DNA of 64,000 bases, taken from the NCBI RefSeq assembly GCF_040372805.1, contig NZ_BAABWJ010000006.1, positions 124,001 to 188,000 on the forward strand. Direction: 5' to 3'. Origin of the DNA: Pseudoteredinibacter isoporae_A (GTDB lineage: Bacteria > Pseudomonadota > Gammaproteobacteria > Pseudomonadales > Cellvibrionaceae). The notes below the pieces were generated by a model. That model was not told where the DNA came from, did no database searches, and saw only the letters and a program-made list of their open reading frames with translations. Positions 52,542 to 60,380 of this stretch are shown here, piece by piece. Each line of letters begins with the position of its first letter. The first letter of the stretch is position 1. Both the position numbers and the translations under genes were made by a program.

Positions 52542-53845
52542 AAAGTTTAGTGAAATATTCCCTACTTGCCGGTGCGATCTTCAGCAGCGGGACCGCAATA
52601 GCTTCAGGCGCCACGGCAGCAATTTCTCCGGTGGATTTGCAATCACAAACCACTGTGAACCAAATGAGCAGTGACATGCTGCTGGCGAGACAACAAGGCA
52701 AATTGTCCAGAAACACAATGATTTCCTCAGTTTCACTCTATTACGCATTGAGTATTCTGGAACGAGGCGCCGACAGAACAACCAAAACGCTCATGACGTC
52801 ACTGCTATTGGCAAACGATGGGCTGAAAGTGCCGGAGGTTGCTCCGCAACTTGCAAATGCAATTATGGAGCCTTCTCATCCAGAGCGACCAACATTAGGT
52901 CATTTCCTGCTGGCTAATGCGATTTGGTCCAGTAACGGCGCAAGCAACGGCAAGCCATTCACCTTTTCTGAGTCCTTTGTCGCTGATAGCATGCAGTACT
53001 ATTCCGCAACGAAACAATCTCTCGACTTTATGGCGGAAGGCGCCTCGTCCTATTTTAATGATTGGGCTGCTGAAAATACTAACGGACTGATTCATGAAAT
53101 TTTGAGTGACAGTGATGTAAAGAGCTTTCAGTGGGTCATCACTAATGCGGCTTACTTTGAGGGCTCATGGGGTGTTGCCACGCGACGCCAACCCCCCAAC
53201 CAGCGTTATCAATTTAAGTCTCTGGATGGATCAACGTTCAGCACGGATACCATAGCAACAAGAGGTTACAGAAATTCCGTGCTGGACAATGAGGACGGAA
53301 GCCTCGCCTTTTCTATCCCATTTGCAGGCCGCAAGTATTCGTTCATCGTGTATATGCCCTCTGCAGAAGAAGCAGATATTCAGGGATGGCTCCTTCGCTC
53401 AGGCATCAGCGATATGCCGAATGTCATCAATACGCTCAACGACAGGACACTCCCCCTCTACGAGCTGAGCATTGAATTGCCTGTTTTTACTTTCGAGGAT
53501 GAGCTCGAAATGCGCGAAGGCTCTTTTGTCGCGCGCGAGCTGGGCTTATCGCCCCTGTTTTCCGACAAGGTTGATCTGACCCGGATGGTCGACCGACAGA
53601 ACACTGCTCTCGCGGTTCAAGATACAAAGGTTGGGCTAATAAAGCAGAACACCAAGATTGAACTGGATGAAAAAGGCGTCAAAGCGGCGGCTGTCACAGT
53701 GATCTCCGGAATCCAAAAAACCAGTGCGGGCCGAAAATTTCCTAAACGCAGAATCGTTGTCGACCGGCCTTTTGTATTTTCAATCGTCGAAAACACAACA
53801 CGGACCCTGCTCTTTAATGGTGTCCTGATCAAGCCAGACCACTAA
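52538..53845 (+). CDS. Periplasmic/secreted serpin (serine protease inhibitor family)
   Basis: A 435-aa serpin with a signal peptide (about 1-23, ending AIASG). Landmarks: NTMISSVSLYYALSILERGA near the start (serpin helix A/B region), TNAAYFEGSW, the hinge (EKGVKAAAVT, residues 378-387) and the C-terminal signature DRPFVFSIVE...TRTLLFNGV. Counting from the hinge Glu as P17 puts Lys394 at P1 and Thr395 at P1', suggesting a trypsin-like target; P14 is Val and P13 Lys, which is unusual. The start overlaps the kinase stop (ATGA) with ACAGGAG before it. The target protease is unknown. Confidence 0.9.
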   Translation: MKSLVKYSLLAGAIFSSGTAIASGATAAISPVDLQSQTTVNQMSSDMLLARQQGKLSRNTMISSVSLYYALSILERGADRTTKTLMTSLLLANDGLKVPEVAPQLANAIMEPSHPERPTLGHFLLANAIWSSNGASNGKPFTFSESFVADSMQYYSATKQSLDFMAEGASSYFNDWAAENTNGLIHEILSDSDVKSFQWVITNAAYFEGSWGVATRRQPPNQRYQFKSLDGSTFSTDTIATRGYRNSVLDNEDGSLAFSIPFAGRKYSFIVYMPSAEEADIQGWLLRSGISDMPNVINTLNDRTLPLYELSIELPVFTFEDELEMREGSFVARELGLSPLFSDKVDLTRMVDRQNTALAVQDTKVGLIKQNTKIELDEKGVKAAAVTVISGIQKTSAGRKFPKRRIVVDRPFVFSIVENTTRTLLFNGVLIKPDH

Positions 53846-53863
53846 TTCGCCTCCCAGATGAGC

Positions 53864-53886
53864 CAAATGGGGTATTTACCCCATTC
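53864..53886. promoter_or_regulatory. Palindromic operator, copy 2 (upstream of the Cys-rich pair)
   Basis: AATGGGGT-ATTT-ACCCCATT (arms 53866-53873 and 53878-53885), differing from copy 1 by one loop base within 22 bases. It starts 19 bases after the serpin stop and lies about 100 bases before the next gene. A TTCCGG at 53884-53889 could serve as a -35. Confidence 0.6.
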
Positions 53887-53984
53887 CGGAAAAGCACCAC
53901 AAGCTTCAATATGGTTCACGCACTAAGACACTATCCGTACAACCTGAAAGCAGTTCCGACGTTGGCATCACCAAGGAAAATAAC

Positions 53985-54947
53985 ATGAAGAAGATAATTG
54001 TACTTTTCGCCGTTTTGCTCAGTTTTGCTGTACCGATGACACATGCCCAAATCACAGGCATTCCGGAAATACCGCAAATCCCGGCATTTCTGCCATGGTC
54101 CCATGATGTGCCGATGACCGACAAACTGCCGATCGACGGTGAATGGATGATCACCGCGATACGCAAGCGCATCAGAATCGAAGGTGGACGAGCCTACGCC
54201 ATCGATTCGTGGTTACACCTTTTTGTCCTGAAAATTGAACCCATGATGGTCGTCCAAAAGCAGTGGCGAAGAACCGGGCCCGGCGAATACGCCGGCGAAG
54301 ATCTGCCACTGATGGGACCCTTCACGGCCACACTGAACCCTAACGGACAAATGACGATGAGAATCCAGGGTGTTATGGGTCCGGTTACACTTACCCTTGT
54401 CCCCGTTCGAGCAGACAATCAGAAGCGTTTCGACCGGGAAAAATCTGGCAAACTTGAAGATGAAGAGCGTTATTCAGAAGACGAGGAAGAATACTCAGAA
54501 GACGAGGAGTATTCAGAAGAAGATGAATATTACGAAGATGAAACTGAATATTCTGATGAAGAAGAGTACGCAGAAGACGAAGAATACTACGAGGATGAGG
54601 AAGAGTATTCAGAAGAAGACGAAGGCCCAAAGAAAGTCGCGGCAATTAAAATTCGAAAAGCCAGAAAAGGATGCAAAGGCAAACAAATTTACCTGTCTCG
54701 CGGCGCCTGTTACTCCTGCCCCAGCGGATATCGACGCTTTAGCCCAACACGCAAAATGACCCACCCAAAGGCTTGCACAGAACGTGGGCTAGGCAGAGAC
54801 ACCGTAAAAGCAAAATACCTCTGGCAAGCCAATGGCTGCAAAAAAGGTCAATTCAAACACAAGGGCTACTGCAAGGTCTGTCCTGAAAGTAGCAAACGAA
54901 TACACGTGGCGGGATTGGATACCGGTTACTGCAAAGTATTGAGATAA
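53985..54947 (+). CDS. Secreted protein with acidic repeat tract and C-terminal 8-Cys domain
   Basis: A 320-aa protein with a signal peptide (cleavage near THA-Q, residue 21). Residues ~45-145 form a domain of unknown type (LPIDGEWMITAIRKRIRIEGGRAYAIDSW, many Met and Gly). Residues 158-213 are an extreme acidic tract built from Glu, Asp, Tyr and Ser in short EEYSEDE-like repeats, with no Lys or Arg after its first few residues. Residues 229-317 are the 8-Cys domain shared with the next gene. The acidic tract may bind Ca or a basic partner, but that is inference. An AAGGAA ribosome site precedes the ATG. Confidence 0.8.
   Translation: MKKIIVLFAVLLSFAVPMTHAQITGIPEIPQIPAFLPWSHDVPMTDKLPIDGEWMITAIRKRIRIEGGRAYAIDSWLHLFVLKIEPMMVVQKQWRRTGPGEYAGEDLPLMGPFTATLNPNGQMTMRIQGVMGPVTLTLVPVRADNQKRFDREKSGKLEDEERYSEDEEEYSEDEEYSEEDEYYEDETEYSDEEEYAEDEEYYEDEEEYSEEDEGPKKVAAIKIRKARKGCKGKQIYLSRGACYSCPSGYRRFSPTRKMTHPKACTERGLGRDTVKAKYLWQANGCKKGQFKHKGYCKVCPESSKRIHVAGLDTGYCKVLR
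54456..54623 (+). repeat. Low-complexity acidic repeat region (codons 158-213)
   Basis: A GAA/GAC/GAG/TAT/TCA-rich stretch that encodes degenerate repeats of the type [EY][SE]EDEE. Tyr and Ser alternate with Glu and Asp. The DNA is purine-rich and imperfectly repetitive. Confidence 0.8.
54669..54935 (+). other. 8-Cys domain, copy A
   Basis: Codes for residues 229-317 of the acidic-tract protein. Cys are at domain positions 2, 14, 17, 36, 57, 68, 71 and 88, including two CxxC pairs. It is 89 residues long, as is copy B, and the two align without gaps. Confidence 0.85.
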
Positions 54948-55062
54948 GCGCCAGCCGTTTAACGTAAAGATAAGCACTGAGAAAAATATTATGCGCAATT
55001 TGGAATCAAGAAGACGTTATCCACCTTTACTAAAAAGTAGTCCACAGGAAAGAGGATTTACA

Positions 55063-56256
55063 ATGAATAAACTATTGTTGCTAGTCGCATCGTTTTTACT
55101 GTGCCTGGCGGTATCCCCGGCCTATGCTTCAGGCACAGTGGTATATGGTTTCGATGGTACCGGAAAGAACTTGAAAAATGGCGATAAAACTAACGTTTAT
55201 CGCTTTATGATGGCCCACCGCGCCGCCAATCCCGGGACACACTACGTTTACGCCGGAGGCGTTGGTTCATTGCCAGGAGGTAATTTTCAGCCGTTGAACT
55301 ACCCAGGAAAAATCACCGGTTCTGGCGGCAAAAAAATCATTAGAGATATGTATAAAAAGCTGGTTCAACACTTTAAATCCGGACGAAAAGAAATTGTCAT
55401 TGTCGGTTTTAGTCGAGGCGCCGCACTCTCCAGGGAATTCGCACATTTAATTCAAAAGCGTGGCGACCCGCTGCAATATCAGGAGGGCAAAAAGCCCAAA
55501 GGTAAGGCTCCCAAAATCAAGTTTATGGCACTGTTCGACACGGTCTATTCCTTTGGAATCGCCGCAGGCAAAACCGACCTGGGTTTCCACAAGCGCATAA
55601 CAAGCGATGTGAAAGCCGTCGCACATGCTACCGCAACGCTGGAACTTCGAAACACCTTCGATTTGTGGTCTATTCATTTTGACAAAAAGCATCTGAATAG
55701 CATCACCGGCTCAGTCAAAAAAGGCAATCTACGCGCAGAAAAGGCGTTCGAGGCTGGCCACGACGATGTTGGCGGCGCAAAAAAGTACAATTACTATGGC
55801 TATGATCCTCTAGTGTGGGTCATTGATATCGGGAAAAAAACCGGCTTGACGTTTGTCTCACCCAAGAAAAGCGATTTCAAGAAGCAAAAAGGACAAGAAC
55901 CCGAGAAAAAAGGTCTGGGCAAGCGGCAGATCTATTTCCCCAAGCGTGGGAAAGTCCCTGCGATTACCCATAAAAAAGCCAAAAAAGGTTGTAAAGGTAA
56001 GCAGATCTACCTTTCCGGCGGAGCCTGTTACTCGTGTCCGAAAGGCTATAGACGCTTCAGCCCTACCCGCAAAATGACGCACCCAAAAGCCTGCACCAAA
56101 CGAGGCTGGGGCAACGACACCAAGAAAGCCACCTACAAATGGCAGGCGAACGGATGTCCTAAAAACCAGTTCAAACATAAAGGGTACTGCAAAAAATGCC
56201 CCGCTGGCACCAAACGTATACATGTCGCGGGATTGGATACGGGCTTCTGTAAGTAA
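55063..56256 (+). CDS. Secreted DUF2235-type alpha/beta hydrolase with C-terminal 8-Cys domain
   Basis: A 397-aa protein with a signal peptide (MNKLLLLVASFLLCLAVSPAYA). The mature N-terminal ~240 residues resemble DUF2235 (phospholipase-like hydrolases also seen as type VI effectors): VVYGFDGTGKN, NVYRF, the nucleophile elbow GFSRGAALSREFA, FMALFDTVYSFG and GHDDVGG. Residues 309-397 repeat the 8-Cys domain of the preceding gene. I chose the ATG at 55063 with AGAGGATT before it; the frame extends 24 residues further without a signal. It is 115 bases after the Cys-rich partner. The substrate is not known; the Sec signal argues against type VI delivery. Confidence 0.82.
   Translation: MNKLLLLVASFLLCLAVSPAYASGTVVYGFDGTGKNLKNGDKTNVYRFMMAHRAANPGTHYVYAGGVGSLPGGNFQPLNYPGKITGSGGKKIIRDMYKKLVQHFKSGRKEIVIVGFSRGAALSREFAHLIQKRGDPLQYQEGKKPKGKAPKIKFMALFDTVYSFGIAAGKTDLGFHKRITSDVKAVAHATATLELRNTFDLWSIHFDKKHLNSITGSVKKGNLRAEKAFEAGHDDVGGAKKYNYYGYDPLVWVIDIGKKTGLTFVSPKKSDFKKQKGQEPEKKGLGKRQIYFPKRGKVPAITHKKAKKGCKGKQIYLSGGACYSCPKGYRRFSPTRKMTHPKACTKRGWGNDTKKATYKWQANGCPKNQFKHKGYCKKCPAGTKRIHVAGLDTGFCK
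55987..56253 (+). other. 8-Cys domain, copy B
   Basis: Codes for residues 309-397 of the hydrolase. Seventy-four of 89 residues equal copy A with no gap and all eight Cys kept, while many third codon positions differ. This points to selection on the protein after an older duplication. Confidence 0.85.
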
Positions 56257-56467
56257 ACAAAGAAAACTACGGTCCTTCTCTCTTACTCTCTACCTCATGT
56301 AAGGGGGGGACCGGATTTTACGGGCAACGCAAACAACGTATACAGCCAGCCAATATGTGCCTTGTACGAAAGGCTTGAGTGTCAAACGGGAATGTCTCTT
56401 TGAATATCGTATGTATGGACGTGTTTTATGCGTCTTGAATAGAATGGCCATTGAAAACTCAGCAGCC

Positions 56468-56899
56468 TTACCCAGGTGTATATATTCGTTTAAACCCCTC
56501 AACACTGAAACCGTTCATACGCTTATTTCCGTACAAAATGACAGGAACACCCGTAGCCCCCATTTTCTCATGCTCGCGTTTTGCTCTTTTATTGGTCTCA
56601 ATATCATATTCCACAAATGGAATACTGTTTGAAGCGAAGTACTTCCTGGCCTTTTTACAATAACCACACCATGAAGCAGAATACATAACCACTTTTTCTA
56701 CTCGCTTCTTTTCCACCTGATAACTGATATTGGTGTAGGTGTTTACCTTAAGCGTTAGCTTTTCTGCATTTTGACCAACGGGCCTATTTTTTGAATCGCT
56801 GTAGTGGACTTTTCCATCGTCATCCACCCACTTGTAAATTTGAGAATAGGCCGAAAAAGAGAGCAAAATCAGTACCAAACTGTATGTTAACTTCATCAT
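56468..56899 (-). CDS. DUF4124-glutaredoxin fusion protein, exported
   Basis: A 143-aa protein with a signal peptide (about 1-20) and a short DUF4124 segment (IYKWVDDDGKVHYSDSKNRP). A glutaredoxin-like domain follows, with the redox pair Cys78-Gly-Tyr-Cys81 and the cis-Pro in GVPVILYG. The start at 56899 has AAGGA eight bases upstream. DUF4124 with glutaredoxin is a common exported arrangement. It lies convergent to the 8-Cys hydrolase gene; a disulfide-handling role for those proteins is possible but not shown. Confidence 0.85.
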   Translation of the reverse strand: MMKLTYSLVLILLSFSAYSQIYKWVDDDGKVHYSDSKNRPVGQNAEKLTLKVNTYTNISYQVEKKRVEKVVMYSASWCGYCKKARKYFASNSIPFVEYDIETNKRAKREHEKMGATGVPVILYGNKRMNGFSVEGFKRIYTPG

Positions 56900-56982
56900 T
56901 GCATTATTCCTTATTTCGTACGCAGCCTGAACAATCGGGCATACATTCCTTTTGACCATCGCCAAATCATCTCGATTTGATA

Positions 56983-57915
56983 CTAGAGTTTAACGAGTGC
57001 AAGCTTTAACCCCTTCTCTGGCTCGAATTCCTTAATTTCATCAGCAAGCGCCAGCGGGGTAATAGACTGCACAGATTCAATCACTTCCCGAATATCTCTC
57101 TCGAACTCAGCAAATGTGACCTGCTGATTGTTCAAGGCGACTAACATGGTGCCCCCGGCTTTCAGATAGTTAACACAACGCCTAAGCAGTTTTTGGTAAT
57201 CTGGCCAGCCTCGAAAAGAGCCTTTTTGGAATGGCGGTGGATCCAGGATAATAATATCGAATTTGGATTGCTTTGCCAGCTGGCTATTGGATTTCAGGAT
57301 ATCCCTCTTCCAGATAGACACTCGTTCACCTGACAGGCCATTCAATTCATGATTGTATTGTGCGGTTTTACTCGCACTGCCACACATGTCAACATTCACA
57401 ACCTTCTTGGCGCCACCTCGCAAGGCAAAAAGGGAGAAAATTGACGTATAGGAAAAGAGATTGAGAACACGCTTTCCTTCGGCCTGTCCTTCCACCCACG
57501 ACCACCCACTGCGCATATCAGGAAACACGCCGGTGTTGCGATTTTCACCAAGGCTTACCTGGCATTGAAGCCCCTCTGAGAGCGGCGTATCAAACACCAG
57601 CGGCAATCCCTGATCAACACCGCTTCGAGTAAACAGGATCTCATTCTCAACCTCCGGCCAGGGTCGAAGTTGCAGTAAAACCGTTTCAACAAAAGTAAAT
57701 TCCTCGAACACTGCCTTTAAAGCCGAAATCGCATCATCACTGATTTGATCTTGGTAACATTGAACAAACAGCACCGGTGGATACCACTCCACATTCACTT
57801 CTTCCAACGAAGGGAAAAAACGTCCTCTCCCATGAAATACACGGGAGACGTGATTGGGACACTTTGTGAGATTTAGGCTGATTTCTTGTTGCAGAGGATT
57901 CATATCAAAGGTCAT
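56983..57915 (-). CDS. Class I SAM-dependent methyltransferase, RlmI/RlmK-like
   Basis: A ~310-aa methyltransferase. The Rossmann-like SAM motif reads RVLNLFSYTSIFSLFALRGGAKKVVNVDM, and the catalytic DPPPFQKGSF resembles the DPPxF of the RlmI and RlmK m5C and m7G 23S rRNA methyltransferases. It lacks the N-terminal PUA-THUMP parts of those enzymes; the first ~110 residues are of another type. I used ATG 57915 as start; GTG 57927 and ATG 57903 are alternatives without better ribosome sites. Substrate (RNA or small molecule) undetermined. Confidence 0.8.
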   Translation of the reverse strand: MTFDMNPLQQEISLNLTKCPNHVSRVFHGRGRFFPSLEEVNVEWYPPVLFVQCYQDQISDDAISALKAVFEEFTFVETVLLQLRPWPEVENEILFTRSGVDQGLPLVFDTPLSEGLQCQVSLGENRNTGVFPDMRSGWSWVEGQAEGKRVLNLFSYTSIFSLFALRGGAKKVVNVDMCGSASKTAQYNHELNGLSGERVSIWKRDILKSNSQLAKQSKFDIIILDPPPFQKGSFRGWPDYQKLLRRCVNYLKAGGTMLVALNNQQVTFAEFERDIREVIESVQSITPLALADEIKEFEPEKGLKLALVKL

Positions 57916-58228
57916 GGACAATTGCACTGTTTATACACTGGTGAAATTGTACGTAAGAGGCTTAGATATATAAACAAGTAATTGTGTTTCTGAAGTGAAG
58001 ATGCTTTTCACTCATTCAGATTCGAGCCGTTCTCTTAAGCTCGAAATTGCTTTTTACCAGTGTTTTTGACTGTGGTTTACATTCGATAACGAAAAAGGCA
58101 GTGAGGTAATGCTGAACAAGGCTACGCATTAAACATTCGATTTGTTCTCACGTGAAACACGCACATCTTTATGTGCGTATAAGTCGAGCATGAAATCCTG
58201 CGTATAAAGAAGGGTAAGAGTAGCGACC
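57916..58228. other. 313-bp spacer with an 8-bp hairpin
   Basis: Non-coding spacer between the methyltransferase start and the lipoprotein stop, both on the minus strand. At 58159-58178 lies a perfect stem ACGCACAT / ATGTGCGT with a 4-base loop; the short GTTT after it on the minus strand could make it a weak terminator of the lipoprotein gene. Nothing else was recognised. Confidence 0.5.
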
Positions 58229-58693
58229 TCAATCCGCCTGAATATACCGAAAGCTCTCGCACATCGGCATATCCTGATCGCCACCACTCATTCTGAGCTT
58301 GAAGGACTCGGCCACTCGTGCGAGGGTCTCGGCGGAGTTCCCACTCCACATAGCACTGACAATATCATCGACGAGTAGCAAGGACAGTTGGCAACGACTT
58401 TTAATGCGCTCGTGATTGCTGTAAAGCAAGGCAACTTTTGTTCGAGAACGGCGAATTTCATTGAGGTCGTAACGCCAGATGGATTTTCGTTCTCCGTAGG
58501 CTTCTACTTCACTGGCCAGACCAATATTGTTCAACAACCAGCGACTGTTGGTTTTGCCCGGACGGATATCACTCAGAGCCTGAGCCGATACTGGCTGGGT
58601 TGCAGTGCTGTATTGGACATCCTGAGAACGGTCAATCACCGTACAGGCACTTAAACTGATGGCAGCTAGTAATGATAAGCTGAGACGGATCAT
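58229..58693 (-). CDS. Putative small lipoprotein
   Basis: A 154-aa protein with a lipobox (LSAC, Cys17) after a short hydrophobic signal. The mature part (about 135 aa) includes SDIRPGKTNSRWLLNNIGLASEVEAYGERKSIWRY, a SmpA/OmlA-like pattern of the type found in small outer-membrane lipoproteins, but I cannot name the family with certainty. The start at 58693 has AAGGAG in front; a frame to 58738 adds 15 residues. It is followed by the chemotaxis-associated gene on the same strand, but a 71-base gap and its divergent role make an operon uncertain. Confidence 0.65.
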   Translation of the reverse strand: MIRLSLSLLAAISLSACTVIDRSQDVQYSTATQPVSAQALSDIRPGKTNSRWLLNNIGLASEVEAYGERKSIWRYDLNEIRRSRTKVALLYSNHERIKSRCQLSLLLVDDIVSAMWSGNSAETLARVAESFKLRMSGGDQDMPMCESFRYIQAD

Positions 58694-58764
58694 GAAAACT
58701 CCTTGTCTCCCAATGAATGTTTTTAGGCCTACGGGCACTAAATAACATATCGGCCGGAGGGAGC

Positions 58765-59646
58765 TTAGGCTAAAGCAAATTTGCTCATATTTTTGTGCAT
58801 GGTCGCCATCAATTTAATTTCGGCTTTTGACAGACCGCTTTGGCGCTCGATTTCATCCAGAGCCAAACCTTCGTCCAACATGGCCGATGCACGAGTATAA
58901 GGCGTCTGAGCTAAATCGGGTTCCGGCTCATCGTCATAGCTGTAGGGCTCTTGATGGCTATCAGGGTGATTGGCTTGTGGAGAGTCCAACTCGCCATTCT
59001 GATAATCAAAATGCTGTTCGGATACCGCATCTTGTGCCAGATGAGCTGCCAGGCTTTCCTGAAACGAAGGTTCAACACCCTGGGCACTCGCTGGCTCACT
59101 TGATGATTGCTGGAAACGCTGCTGAGATTGGAATGCCGCGCCAACAATGGGTTCAACAGAAGCTTCCTTCGTCCCGGGCACACCATTTTGCTGCTGTTGA
59201 TCGTTTTCCAACGCATTCAAACTCGCCAGCAAGCTTTGCTGTTGCGCCTGCAGCTCTCTGAGATCTTTCGCAACAGTGGTGTCTGGCGACATAGCCTCCT
59301 GCCCGCCAAACTCTTGAGCATTGGGCCCAGAGCTCGAAGCCACGTCAAAGGGATGCGGTGCGCTCGGCACCACTTCCAACGAAGGTATCGCGGCCTCATG
59401 AGCCTCTGCCATATGATTGACTGAGGCAAGCGCCGGGCCGCGCTTTGCTTCCAGACTCTTAATGCGACGACCCAGACCGATATTACTGGCATTAATGGAT
59501 TTCAGTTCCTGTCGAGCTTCTTGCAAGTCCTGCAGTTGTCGCCTGATTTGACGACTTTGACGCCAATAACTCAGTACCAGGAGCAACACTCCCAAGCCCA
59601 GGCCAGCGGCAATATAAACTGTCGGATGCAACATCGCTGCGAACAT
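58765..59646 (-). CDS. DUF2802 family membrane-anchored protein (chemotaxis cluster)
   Basis: A 293-aa protein. One N-terminal transmembrane helix (about 9-27) is followed by a coiled coil (30-70), a long low-complexity Ser/Gln/Pro/Glu region (75-240), and a C-terminal helix-turn-helix-like end (ASAMLDEGLALDEIERQSGLSKAEIKLM) typical of DUF2802. In Pseudomonas a DUF2802 gene lies directly after cheW, as here. The role is unknown. The middle part is far less conserved than the ends and may be a flexible linker. Confidence 0.75.
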   Translation of the reverse strand: MFAAMLHPTVYIAAGLGLGVLLLVLSYWRQSRQIRRQLQDLQEARQELKSINASNIGLGRRIKSLEAKRGPALASVNHMAEAHEAAIPSLEVVPSAPHPFDVASSSGPNAQEFGGQEAMSPDTTVAKDLRELQAQQQSLLASLNALENDQQQQNGVPGTKEASVEPIVGAAFQSQQRFQQSSSEPASAQGVEPSFQESLAAHLAQDAVSEQHFDYQNGELDSPQANHPDSHQEPYSYDDEPEPDLAQTPYTRASAMLDEGLALDEIERQSGLSKAEIKLMATMHKNMSKFALA

Positions 59647-59688
59647 GTCTAAACCTCATTATTGTCAGCGGTAGCGAGGATAAGATCC

Positions 59689-60186
59689 TTATACAGCTAC
59701 TTCGTCATTATTCAGTTCAGCCCACTCTTCCTCGGTGAGCAATTTATCCAAATCAACCAGAATCAGCAGTTCGTCATTTTTATGACAAACCCCCTGGATA
59801 TACTTGGAGTTATCATCATTACCAACATTAGGCGTGATTTCGATTTCTGACTGACGCAGATAAACCACTTCAGCAACAGAATCGACAAGAATACCCACCA
59901 CATGACCATCGGCTTCCACAATCACAATGCGGGTGTTATCCGTAATATCCGTGGCGTCGAGATCAAAGCGTTCACGGGTATCGATCACGGTAACCACATT
60001 ACCGCGCAGATTAATGATCCCAAGGACATACTCGGACGCCCCAGGCACTGGTGCAATTTCGGTATAACGCAAGACCTCTTGGACCTGCATTACATTGATC
60101 CCGTATACCTCACCGGCGAGCTTAAAGGTCACCCATTGCAAGGTAGGATCATCATTTACGTTCTCTTCAATGGCGTTGGCCGACAT
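59689..60186 (-). CDS. cheW: Chemotaxis coupling protein CheW
   Basis: CheW (165 aa) links chemoreceptors to CheA. The SH3-like fold carries WVTFKLAGEVYGINVMQVQEVLRYTEIAPVPGA, VLGIINLRGNVVTVIDTRERF and VGILVDSVAEVV, all conserved. The start at 60186 (MSANAIEE) has GAGGGAG upstream; 17 extra residues to 60237 are unlikely. It is the last member of the che-mot block, apart from DUF2802. A terminator-like hairpin separates it from parA. Confidence 0.95.
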   Translation of the reverse strand: MSANAIEENVNDDPTLQWVTFKLAGEVYGINVMQVQEVLRYTEIAPVPGASEYVLGIINLRGNVVTVIDTRERFDLDATDITDNTRIVIVEADGHVVGILVDSVAEVVYLRQSEIEITPNVGNDDNSKYIQGVCHKNDELLILVDLDKLLTEEEWAELNNDEVAV

Positions 60187-60312
60187 AATTTCGACTCCCT
60201 CAAAACAGTTTTTGGCCCTGAAAGGCCAAGCAGGCATTAATTCGCGTCAAAAACTTCACGCACCTGTTCTTAAATATAGTCGTTTGCAGGTTCTGTGCCA
60301 GGAACGGTCAGG

Positions 60313-60359
60313 AAAAAAACAGCCCCTTGGTCGGAATGCAAAAACGACCACCCAAGGGG
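60313..60359 (-). terminator. Terminator after parA
   Basis: On the minus strand an 11-base arm CGACCAAGGGG pairs with CCCCTTGGGTGGTCG (two bases bulged), followed by CTG and TTTTTTT. It lies between parA and cheW. Confidence 0.8.
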
Positions 60360-60380
60360 GTTATCGGCGGGAAATCAGAT

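Noticed and set aside
54391..54645. A Leu/Arg-rich minus-strand frame opposite the acidic tract
   Set aside because: It is the antisense shadow of the GAA/GAC-rich coding repeat; its Leu/Arg bias comes from that composition.
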